In this document: one piece after another, positions 12,216 through 22,700 of the stretch | How the letters are laid out: each line of letters opens with the position of its first letter | How positions within the stretch are numbered: position 1 is the stretch's first letter | Assembly (NCBI RefSeq): GCF_028389875.1 | Contig: NC_084671.1 | Coordinates: forward strand, 27,683,083 to 27,747,082 | Reading direction: 5' to 3' | DNA length: 64,000 bases | From: Rhea pennata | Taxonomy: Eukaryota > Chordata > Aves > Rheiformes > Rheidae | Program-made: the position numbers and the translations under genes | The notes under the pieces: model-generated | What the model saw: only the letters and a program-made list of their open reading frames with translations | Databases searched by the model: none | What the model was told of the DNA's origin: nothing

Positions 12216-13598
12216 AGCTGTGTGTTGCAGGGGAAGGTGGACATGGGGTTAAATGGACCTCTGTTTTGGCCCAATGCTGTATAGTAAACCCCAGACTTGA
12301 TTCTCTGTATTTGACCATGCCTCAACAGCATGCCTGTTGAGGAGCACCGGGTTATCCACAAGGCAAGTAAGATGGGTTGGCTTATTTTTCTCCTTCAGGG
12401 TCTGCTTCTGAGCGTTCAGTGGGAGGAGTAGAGGGGAGGTTGCATTTTGGTGTTAGGCACATACAAATAAGAAGGCTGTACCTCCCTTAAATGCTCCCCG
12501 GGGCGATGGCCAAGGAAGTGTGGGAATGCTGAACAAGGCCTGCACCTGAGAAGTAGGTAACACGAGGCACGCTGGTAAGCAGTGGCACACATAGCCAGAC
12601 CCTTGTAGCCGTTTAGTCCCGTGTCATCCTTGTCCTGGCCATTCCTGATGAGCCCCCTCTGGCTTAGGAATGGCTGTAAGCCAAATGCCAGAGCAGGAAA
12701 GTGTCACTTGTGCATCACTGTCATCTGGGCTGCACTGGATGACAGATTTCCAACCTAAAAGACTTAAGTGGAGCCACCCTGCCTGCTCGGCACTGGGAAA
12801 TATCCGTATGTCTGAGGATGCAATTCTAGCCCTAGCAATGACAACTCAGTGATTTCTCACTGACTCCAGTGGACTAGAATTTAATTACGAGTTTTAAAGG
12901 ATCTTAAAAATCAGCTGCAGTATATAACCAGTCTTCTCAGCCTCTGAATACTTCAGCAAGATTGGCAGCACTTAGGTAGGGCCGTGGTTACTGGCAAATT
13001 TGTAAGTCAGGCTGGAAATTGGGAAGCCTGGCTGGAATTGAGTCAGACTGGAGAACTGGAATTGCTTCTGGTTGTGACTGCAGTGTGGGGAAAGAGCTCT
13101 CTGTGACAAGCTGAATAACAGCAAAAAGTGCTTTGCTTTTGAAGCACTCAAATGCTGTTGATCTATTTCTGTTTGTGCACATGTAGTTTGGAGTGTGTGT
13201 TTATGCATGTATGTTTATACACATACATTTACCTCCCCACATGTGCATGCACCAAAATACATGTATTTCCTCAACCTATCTCTTTTTCTAAGTTAGGAAA
13301 ATACACACAAAAGAATCAAAATATATCCCTTATCATTGCTAAGTCATCAGAAACTAGTATTATATCTACAGGGCATCTTTTTTTCCTGAAACATCCCCAC
13401 TTCAAGATCCTAATTTAGTGATTCTTTCTGTAGCTCTTTACATTCTATTATTTATAAGAAACAATATTCAGCCCTCCCTTGACAGTATTTGCAGGGCTGC
13501 AGAAAGCAGTGCGGCAGAAAGGTGGTAGAACAATTTTGGTTATGTTTCCATAGCTACCTAGCTGCTAAATGTGGTTTATTCCATTATAAAGTCAACCA
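12216..13598. other. unique DNA, nothing recognised
   Basis: No gene or repeat was supported. Minus-strand frames at 12972-13208 and 12988-13182 overlap in different frames and have no domain. There is mild T/A-richness and TGTA-rich sequence around 13180-13260. Confidence 0.55.
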
Positions 13599-13601
13599 AC
13601 A

Positions 13602-13636
<35 letters not shown>

Positions 13637-13656
13637 TCACACAGGCGCACGCACAC
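13599..13656. repeat. (CA)n microsatellite with CG interruptions
   Basis: A CA tract from 13599 with CGCGCG interruptions near 13612-13617, a TC interruption near 13637 and GCGCACGCACAC at the 3' end. It explains the threonine/histidine-rich plus-strand frames at 13489-13756. Confidence 0.95.
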
Positions 13657-16240
13657 AAATCACCAAATGAAGTATGTTCCAACTAATCTCTGGTCTGTCT
13701 TATTACAGTCTAATGTTCCTGTGATTTGTATATTTAAAGGGGTACTCGCTGCATAAATAAACGGCAAGACAGCGTTCTCTCTGGGTGTAGCTGGATGATA
13801 AACATATTGTTTCTTTCTTGCTCCCCTCTCTGCCGTGTGTGTTCCAGTCGGCCCCTGTAATATTATTATGGATATTTTTACCGAGCGTCGTGCTCCGAGG
13901 AAGTGGGAGGTAGGATAGTGTCCTCTCGTGGTAACTAATATCCTTGCAGCCTTCGACCCAGCAGTGCTAACAGCCACCAGTGAAAAAGAACGGGGAAAAG
14001 GCTGCCAGGATGCACTAGAACTGCCGGAGCATTTCAGGGGCGAACCTCCTTGGCTGGAGGTTCCTACTTCTGCAAGCAAGTGCAAAGCGAGGTCTGCAGT
14101 TTACATTCCCCTGGCATGGGAGAAAGCTGGAGAGGGAATTCCAGCCCTGTGCCTGCTAACTGTGCACAATTCAGTGCACTGAGCTGGAGGCAGCTGGTGG
14201 CACTCCGTTTCTCAGGCCCATCACTGATTTCAATAAGGTGAAGGAGAGTACAAGAAAATGAAGCATTGGAATAAGAAGTGGGATTAGCTTTCTAGAGCAG
14301 GGCAAGTTCATCTTATCAAAGTGCATCTCTCTAGAGGTAGCTGTACTGCTGCTGTCTTTAGATAATGATCGTGGTTAGCGACCATCCCATAGGTTGTCTT
14401 CATAGGTAACAACACTTGATTCCAACTGGATAGGAGAGAGGGACTGAAGACAGAGAAGAACGGGTTCAAGGTGACCTTCCGAAATCTTGTCCTGTCACCT
14501 TGGGAGCCACGTAAATTCTTCCTATTCCTGGTGACAAAGGAGATCTGCAGCTTGGCCATGGCAGATGGCTATGGATGTGTGGCTGTCCATAAGAAAATAA
14601 GGCAAAGGTGAGGACACATCCAACATCACTTTCCTGCCTTAAGGATTATCTGGAAGTGAGTAAGTGATAAATAAGGAGGGTGAGTATCTTCAGTTACAGC
14701 ATTTAACTGATGTCCATCTGTCACGACCTGACTGTCCAACTCTGGTCCTTTGCCATACTGGTACAGTGTCAGCAACCGTGTTGGTCGCAGTGGCCTCTGT
14801 GGTGATAGGAATGTGTGTAGTGTAGTTTGTGGATGAATCAAGCTTAGTTTTTCTGGTTTCCTTCTGCTTTGTGGTTTATGACTGGCCTTCCAAGATGCCC
14901 AGCTGGTGGCAACATTCAGCAGAAGAATGTGAGGTGGGCCCAGCTTGACCAAATCAGAGCTTCTGAATCTGTCCTGGGGTCTTCCTACTTTACACTGTAC
15001 TTATTCTGAGGACAGCTTGTGCTGTTACTTGCCAGTCAGTGTGTCCCAAACTAGTGACTGCTTGGGCATTGAGCAAAGTAATTCAGCAGTAGAGCTGTGC
15101 CAGAGCTTTCTTGCTCCTGTGAGTGTGGTTGACAATTACTGATTGTTTCTGTGCCTTGCCCTCCAAAATGCCTGCTCCGTGGCATCAGCTGGTTACTCAT
15201 TTTCTCTGTCCCTGTTGCATTTTGCTCTCTCTATTACTGCCGAGTAGGAAATGCAGTTGTAGTGTTGCCTTTTCCTCCCACACAGGAGTCCTGGCTCAAG
15301 GGCATGAGATCAGTTATAGATCCCAGTAAAAGGGTCTCATAAGCAGCTTTTTTTCAGTGTTGGTGGATGGAGGAGAGATATGAGGTGGAGAATTTTTGTG
15401 TCAAAGTATTTTTTCTGGCTGGAAACAAAATGGAGAGAGAGAAAAAATGTTGCTGAAAATGAGAACATATTTTTTATTGACATCTGTAACCAGGTGCAAA
15501 ATAAATAATTATTGTAAAAAGCCAAAAAACAAACAAACAAAAAAAACCCCACTGACCATCCTTCATCTGCACAAATTCTTTCACTGTGTTTTTACAGATT
15601 CCCTTTGCTCTGCAAGGCTGCCTGGGGTCCGTGAAGGTGCTGGCTGGAAATCAGTCATGAATGCATGCTTCTGGAGTGTTCTCTTTGTACTACATGGAGC
15701 AGAATGGAATGCTGGAGAGATGTCCCAGTTAGCAGAGAACTTGAGACAAGTTTCCACGGTTCACCTCGTCCCCATTCAAGTTCTGCCAGCGCAGGAGCAA
15801 GTATTTGCAAGGAGCTCATGTCTCTAGCGTGTCCCATGAAAACCTCCCCTGGTTTTGTGGGGAAGATGCTCCCATCACTTCTTGAGAGCTATTTCTCTAG
15901 TGCTAAGGTGTTAATGATGCTCATTCCCAAGCCAGCCCCTTCGACCGTGTGATGTTGGATCCCTTTTTGCTCCCTGAACTTGCTGGCTTTCGGTGGCTGT
16001 GGTACCAGCTGCTGTCCTCCAAGCAGTCATATCCTTTCACGGACTTGTTTTTTCTCGCGTAGTTACTGTATTTTTCACGCCTTTCTGATGCCCACAGAGC
16101 CCAGATCATAGAGCTGGTTTGAGCCAGGCTGGTGAGCATGAACTGCTCATGAGCTCATCAGCTCAGGTGTTGGTTGTGCAGGAGCAAAGGCGTATGTGTG
16201 TAAAGGAGAAATCTGAAACCTTGTAAATAACAACAGCGGC
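13657..16240. other. unique DNA, nothing recognised
   Basis: No supported gene. The longest frames (13660-14085 minus, 15396-15827 plus) have no recognisable motifs and are crossed by frames on the other strand. An AAAC/A-rich tract lies at 15522-15547. 13855-13880 (TAATATTATTATGGATATTTTTAC region) has a regulatory look but is too short to call. Confidence 0.5.
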
Positions 16241-16535
16241 AACAGACCATGACTGTATTATTTTTCTCCACAATGTGTAATCCAGCAGTGGGCTGAGAGA
16301 CACCATCATTAATATGGGTGCCTAATTTATGGCCAAGGCATGAACAAATTCATTGCTGACTTCCCTCAGCATTTAGAAACATTTGTCATTGTTGCTTTCT
16401 ATTGGACCAGGAAGGGCTTATGCTAGAATCGATTCCCAGTGGCAGTGGTGCTCTCCAGTTCCATCGTTATGTACTATTAATAAACAATTATCATTATCAA
16501 TAATCATAATAATCATCATGCCACTGTTTCCAAGG
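16241..16535. promoter_or_regulatory. candidate conserved noncoding element, ATTA/FOX-motif rich
   Basis: Homeodomain-type cores (TCATTAAT near 16306, CCTAATTTATGG at 16321-16332) lie upstream of a run at 16474-16519 that packs ATTAATAAACAATTATC with further ATCA and ATAATC units. The run contains a forkhead-like TAAACAA and several ATTA/ATCA cores. No coding or repeat explanation was found. The ATCA/ATAATC part could instead be a degenerate microsatellite. Conservation cannot be tested here, so this is an inference from composition. Confidence 0.35.
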
Positions 16536-18639
16536 CAGGCTTTGCTGTCTTTTGAATTGGCAGTCTTTCATCTCCAGCTCAGCAACAGGCAGATGCCTAG
16601 AGGTCAGAGTGTTTTGCTAGGTCTGTAGTGACAGGTAATAATCTGAATTTTACAATATCCTCCAAGGATCACACTCTGGGCCCTCACCTAGCAAGAATCA
16701 TGCAGGCAGGTAGCACAGAGCAAATTCTCCCTGCTTTCCCCCTCCCCCCCCCCATTTAGTCACCTGCACCATGCAGAAGACTCAGGGGACCTGGCAGAAT
16801 CTTTGGTTTTGGTTTACTGCATGCTGTGAGGAATGAGGGGTTTTCCTTCTCATTGCCCTAGAAAATAGCAGTGTTGCTAAAGAATGCAGCCTCCATGTAG
16901 CAAAGACATGACTGGCTGAAATATTCATCAAGACCTCCTCTCTGGATTAAGGAGGGTTTTTTTGTTGCTGTAATTGGTTCAGTATTTGACAGCTAAAATT
17001 CAAATAGAAGCTTAAGAGCTTAAACAACGAAACGTGAGGATGTGTTGGCATGGATGGGCCATCTTGCTTCTTCCTTGAGCACACGTGGAGCTCTGCTTGG
17101 CATTAACCTGCGGAGAAAATCTAGGCCTCCGCATTAAAAGGTAATCGAATGAGTTAATGCATCAGTGGTCCTCCCTGAGGCTGGGGTCAGAGAGGGGTCT
17201 CCAAAGGCAAAGCCACCTGTGGTGTCATGGTTGCACACCCTCGTTCCAGCTGCACAGCGTTGCTGGAAAATAATTGTAGGTAACTGCCCAGCACTTGGAG
17301 AAGCTCTTTGCTATTCAGCATCTGCAGTCAGTTGCTGTCTGCTCCTTTGCTTGAGCGAGTCTGAATCCCAATGAATCCTTGCTGTCCTCTGCCTCTGCCT
17401 TCGTCTCTCTCGTTTGATCTCCGTCACTCTTGGCTGCCTCTTATCCTTCTCTGTCAGTTGTAGCAGCTCTTTTTCTCTCCCTCAATGTGTTGTTCTCTCT
17501 TCCCAGCTCGTATCACAGAGCAAGTTTCCAAAGCAATAAGCTCGCATCCCACCTCTTCCTTGGTTGCTTCCCTTCTTGTAGGTAGGTAGTGTAAGAAGCC
17601 GTCGTTGACCAAGAAGCCAAACAAGACCCACAAATAGATTGCTTTCTGGCAAAAGTGACTTTTTCTGTCCACCATGGAAACAGTTGCCCACAGGGTTCTT
17701 GTGTTACCGGGGAATAGGGGCCATTTAAAACCAGGATGGTGAAGTGAAGCTCAGATCAAGTCCCTGCTGGGCACTGCCTATTTTATACCCTTTCCCTTCC
17801 TATTAGTGCCACAAAAGAAATGAGGATTCTTCATTTGAGGAAGGGCAACTCTTTCCAGGTTTCTGGATCAGATCCTCTGCTGGTGTAAATAAAGTACTAG
17901 ACTGCTTCACTCAAGCTGCAGCAAGTGAAAAATACTTTTTCTGAAGCATCTTCCTGCTTGTGTTGTTTTTTTCTGTCTTCCTCCAAATGTCATCACTAAA
18001 ATCCAGATATGCAACTTGCCACACTTTTTCCCTTCCAGTCAGAGAGGGAGAAGTAGCTGGCAAGATAGCTGAGAAACAGCAGATACAGCCAAAACCGTTA
18101 CACTTAAGTTCTTATAAATAAGGTGCCTCTGACCACGCAGCAAGGAACCTTCAAAGATGTGGGACCTGTGGACCCAGCAGCTTGGGAACATGCCAGATCT
18201 AGCTAGAAGGAATGTATTTAAAGCACAGCTCTGCAGCTGGTGTACATGGCTCTGCTGAAGTCCAAACGTCCCTGCTAAGCCCAGTGTCCTGGGTGCATTG
18301 CTGCAGGTATGACGGCGTGAGCGTTACAACCGTAGCCTAAGGAACGGAGAATGAAAGGACCTGAGCTGATGAGGTGGTTCTTAAATATTCCCGTGGCTGT
18401 TCGGCAGGTAAGCTGGTATTTGAAAACGCCTTCCTCCAAGTGAGCCATCTGTGCTGTTTTCACTCAGAACCGTAACTGTTTAAGGGTCACCTGTTTCCTT
18501 TCCTCCAAAGGCTCTTATTCATCTGAGCTATGCAGAGTATCAATTATCTTCCTCATTCCTTGTCTGTACCGACATAGTGATACTGTTACTGCTTCTTATC
18601 TTTATTGTTTTTATGCTCTCAGTCACTAGCTCCACATAT
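16536..18639. other. unique DNA, nothing recognised
   Basis: No gene supported. There is a C-run at about 16738-16754 (CCCCCTCCCCCCCCCC), a pyrimidine-rich stretch at about 17390-17490 and a short minus-strand frame at 18275-18463 without features. Confidence 0.55.
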
Positions 18640-18900
18640 TCTCTAACAAGGGAATGTGGTTTCCTGATCACCTTCCTTCATTAAGAAAACTTAATTTTAG
18701 AGCTGATGGGAAATGAACTGGATTAAAGAGAATAAACTGCCCTAAAACAACCATAAGGTTTCTTGTTGAATTAAGTATTAAATTAATAATCCAATGCTGC
18801 ACTCAGCCCCCTGTATTTGTGTTAATATTTAATTCAACAAAAGCACGTGTTTCAGAAGATTCCCGTTTGTGTAAAGCCACAGATGAAACTGCAATTTCTG
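18640..18900. promoter_or_regulatory. candidate noncoding element containing a 19-bp inverted repeat
   Basis: AT-rich block with ATTA, TAAAT and GGATTA cores. Its central feature is an inverted repeat: TTGTTGAATTAAGTATTAA (18763-18781) and TTAATATTTAATTCAACAA (18822-18840). The arms are complementary at 18 of 19 positions, and the single exception would be a G:U wobble in RNA. The loop is 40 nt. It may be paired homeodomain-type sites or a transcript hairpin. The loop is long and the stem short for a canonical microRNA precursor. Confidence 0.4.
18763..18840. repeat. inverted repeat, 19-bp arms, 40-nt spacer
   Basis: The first arm (18763-18781) is the reverse complement of the second (18822-18840) apart from one transition at the 13th base of the first arm. 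Pairing stops at both ends beyond the arms. The match is read directly from the sequence; its function is unknown. Confidence 0.95.
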
Positions 18901-20349
18901 CCTAAACTGGAATAACACATAGCTAACTGTTCTATGGTAAGGAGGAGGAATGGCAGCTCGAAAGCCCTCTGCCTGGAAGGGAGGGGAGGTTTTAGCAGCA
19001 GGAAAGTGAGAGGATAGTAGGGCTGCAGAAGACTGCAGATCCTTGTAGCTGGAGGAAGGTTTGACAGCTAGAAAAGAGGCTGAGAAGAGGCACTACACGA
19101 TGGAAAGCCCAAGAGCAGTAGGTCCTCTTAATGTGGCAACTGGTTTTGAACTGTATTTTGCCCTCGTTGCACTGGGCAACTGTGGAGAGGTAGCAGCAGA
19201 GGGCTTTTGGATGTTTGCCACTGGGAGGGAGCTAGGCCAGTGCTGGGACAACAGTCAAGAACAGGTTCTGAGCTGAGAGGTCCACCTCAGCTGTCAGAAC
19301 TGACCTGCTCCAGGTCACATTTCTTAAAAGTGCCCAGCTTCAATTTTGACTCATTTCCAAATAGTGAAAATATCAGACACCTTGACTCAGACTCAGTCTT
19401 TGCCATGGGACACCCGTGGAGGCCTTGCAGCTTCACTGTTTGTATCTGGGAGTTTTCTTCACTGAATCTTCCTGCTAGCAGAAAAGTAGAGCAGTGAAAA
19501 AAACACGAAGTTTGAAGTTTAGGTGTGGTCTTGGACCAGACGAGGTTTCAGGCTGGATCGCCTGATAAATTTTCCCGTTATAGCTTCAAACTGTGAATAC
19601 CAGGCAAGGTTAGCTATGGAATGAACTTTACCAGAATCAGGAGCTAATTCCCTTTTCTAGTGCTGAATCAAACCTGACTGAAGTAGGCCTACACCACTAC
19701 TGAAGTCCTGGCATTCAGTCTCAGCATCCCAAAGGCAAAGAGAACTAGTTGCCTTGGAGGTTTTGTTTTTCAGCCTGGAAAATCAACTGGGAGGAGCTTG
19801 AAAAGTCCTATTCAGCTGTTTCCCAGTTCCAAGGGAGCAGTGGGCAGAGCCTCTTGCAGAGGATAATGCTTCGGTATTGCAGATTAGGGGATAATAGAAC
19901 AGCCTCTTTTTTTTTTTCCTGGGGTAGCTAAAATGTTGAAGAACAGAATATTGTCTGACATTGCAAGGAGGAAGAAGATGGAGTATCTAACAGTGATCAA
20001 GAAAACATAAATGCCTTGGAGGTGGAGTAAGAATAAGTTTTCCAGAGTTCAGCTACATATCCAAACTTCTGTGAACCTTTTGGGGCCTAATTAAATTTGA
20101 GGGGCTTCAAAAAAAATCTGCACAGAAGATGATACTTTTTTATGTTAAGAACCTGCTTAATAAAACAGATTACATATAAAATAGAAATACAGGCCCTGCA
20201 AAGGAAGAGTGAAAAGACACTAATGAACACTGTCTCAACGTTAATGAATCGTATTAGCATTCCATTACCTGCAAATATTATAAATAGATCAACCAGTTTC
20301 AAGTTCCTCTTTCTCCAAAGAACCTGTATGTGATTTCTAAGGTAGCCTG
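18901..20349. other. unique DNA, nothing recognised
   Basis: Short plus-strand frames (19061-19276, 19207-19497) are unremarkable. There is a T-run at about 19909-19918. No repeats or motif clusters stand out. AT content rises after 20090. Confidence 0.55.
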
Positions 20350-20357
20350 ACGTGCGT

Positions 20358-20420
20358 AGCCTCATTTTGGAGACGGGGAAACTGAAGCAGAAGCATATCA
20401 CCTGGCTTTATCCTGGCCAG
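20358..20420 (-). mobile_element. possible MIR-like SINE remnant
   Basis: GCCTCATTTTGGAGACGGGG (20358-20377) followed by AAACTGAAGCAGAAGC resembles the reverse complement of the MIR core-to-3' segment ('cctcagtttccccatctgtaaaatgag'). The match covers about 40 bp and fades after 20395. MIR and CORE-SINE relics do occur in sauropsids. A stretch this short can match by chance. Confidence 0.35.
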
Positions 20421-22379
20421 CTGAGCACTGTCCCGCCCTGGGTGTGCTCTCTTGCTGGTTTGAGCTCTCTTGGGAGCTGGCGTTGACGTCTGTGATGGAC
20501 AAGGCTCAGGCTTAGGGCAGGGTAGAACTACAAGTAATGGGCTGATTTAATGGTAATATTACTAAATACATGTTTGTGGATGGCTCTGTCACCTCAAAGT
20601 GCTGCTGTGGAGAAGGGGATTACTGTATTTTATTTGCCCTTAGTTTATAGAGCCTGGCTTTTGGAAGGAAGATGAAAAAGAGACAAAATGCTGGCGTACT
20701 GGGGAAGGGAGAGTAGGGATGGGAGGGCATGCCAAATTCACGGACGAGCACTTCTGTCTTATTATTATTTAGATTGATCCTTCATGTAGTCATGATGGGC
20801 ATGTTTGATAATATTCTGGATAACAAAGTGGGAAGGAGGCGCTACTAATAATTGTAAAGAATGTTAAGAAGGAAGAACTAATGCATTTTAACATATGGAC
20901 TGGGACTCCTCTCTCCTAACCAATCATATAAAAATTAGGTGCATGCTCATTTTGGCGCACTCTGTAGTCCATGCGGAAGCAAGTTCCTTCTGGAAGACGA
21001 CTTCCACTATCCCCAAAGAGGTGTATACTATGACAGATGGGTTCAGTTGTTTTCTAGAGATGCCTGTCTCCTCCTATTTTCAATAGAGGGAGCATAGACC
21101 ATTTTTTTAGTATAAATACTTAACTTTCAGTTGGTGCAGTTAGTAGAGATGAGCCCTCTTCCTTCCTGGGAGAAGTATAAATAACTGTGATTCCGCAAAA
21201 TTTCGTGATTGTTAATCTTCATTTTTTTAACAGCCCTAGCTGTCAGGAATAGCTGATGTATTTGAAGAAGATGAGTTGTGACTGTAACATGGAGGGAAGA
21301 AATGGTGTGTAACTGCTGTTTTCTGCCTGATGGAGAGTGACTGCATTTTCTGGTGTATCTCTACAACTTCGCAGTCCATGTCCAGGCATTTAGAGGTTGC
21401 TTAGGAATTGCACTGCCCAGCGTTGCCGGCCTTAGGCGAGTTAGGAGCCTTGTTTCCACGTTCAAGTATGAGCTGTAGTCTTACTGAAAACCAGTGGGAC
21501 TTCATCTCCTACCCACCTAAATAGTGAAAGGAAATGGATTCGTGGCTCCTAGGCTATGCAGGTACACTGCTGAAAAAAGTACTGAAGTGCACCAGCAAAG
21601 AGGGGCAGCATGTACAGCAGACTCTCCTCTGTAAGGTTGGAGCAGCAAATAAAAAGTATTTTCTCTGTCCATTTTCCTGGATGGTTGTTTTCATTTTGCG
21701 CCACTGTCTTTTTTTTGTTTGTTTGTTCTGGAGAAGAGTGTAAATCTGTTTTACATCTACTGTTGAGGGAATGTAGCTTCACAGGAGGTGGCAGATCCTG
21801 ATCATGGGCTACATGGCAGGTTTTGTGGAAGACAAGACCAGCCGTTGTTTCAGGCTGGGTTCATGCTCTGTTCCATCCGCATTTCTTATGCTCGGCTGGG
21901 CCACAATGAAAGCATCACTTCCATGAGAGGTGAATTTTATTCCAGGCTGGAGATGCCTGAGTGCCCTTGCAGAGGAGCGGCTGTGTCCTAGAAGAGCTCT
22001 GGTTGGCTGTATTGCTGTGTTTTCCATTGCTTTGTGAACAGATGAGGAAAAAAAAAAAAAAAACACACAGATGACTGTTTTGCCATCTTTTACTGCCGCA
22101 AGCAAGAGCGAGCAGATTTGTTGTACTGAACGTGTCTCTGCAGGCTTCTGGCAGGTTGTCTGTGGGCCGCAGTTCGTGATGGCTCTCCCAGGGAGCAGCC
22201 GGGACACACATCTGCCTACCGACATCCATGTTGGTCCTGTCAGGGAGCAATCACCTATCCCGGGCTGAGCAGCCGCCTGGTTAATGGTGTTTAAGCTTCA
22301 CCGGCCGCAGTGTGGAAACAGCCTCCATACTTCCCCACCCCCTAAGGCCATCCAGAGTCTGAAAACCCTTTGATTTAAA
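20421..22379. other. unique DNA, nothing recognised
   Basis: No supported gene. Crossing frames occur at 21809-22250 (minus, two frames) and 21788-22268 (plus). A 16-base A-run lies at 22048-22063, and TTTTTTTGTTTGTTTG at 21710-21726. Confidence 0.5.
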
Positions 22380-22700
22380 GCAAGCAACATCCGCCCGCCC
22401 GCCACAAAAGATGCAGCAGAATTGCAAATGTCCAAGCCTACTAGGATTTCGCTGAAGATTCAGCAGCCCTGTACTGTTTTCACCTTAGGGGTTTAGACTG
22501 CGCAGCAAGTCCGGTAATGAACTGCTACTCTGGAAAATAAGACTTTCATTAGGTTAGGATTCTGCCGGGGTGTTTGCGTTCCTTCATAATGAACCATGAT
22601 ATTGTGCAAAAATGTGGCGTTGAGCAGAGCGCTGCTTATCTCGCCGCTATCGTTTAGCCACTTATACAACCAGATTCTTCTGCCTCCATCAAATACTACA
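22380..22700. promoter_or_regulatory. candidate conserved noncoding element retaining CpGs
   Basis: After CCGCCCGCCCGCC (22391-22403) the block keeps scattered CpGs in otherwise moderate-GC sequence, for example in GTCCGGTAATGAACTG, GTGGCGTTGAGCAG and ATCTCGCCGCTATCG. It also contains TTCATAATGAA near 22583-22593 (5-bp arms around one base) and ATATTGTGCAAAA. There are no open frames and no repeat family. Retained CpGs with dense AT-core motifs are typical of vertebrate developmental enhancers. This is an inference, as no alignment is available. Confidence 0.4.

Noticed and set aside
13599..13657. CRISPR-like array or tandem gene repeat
   Set aside because: It is a simple dinucleotide microsatellite with no spacers. 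No CRISPR structure exists anywhere in the window.
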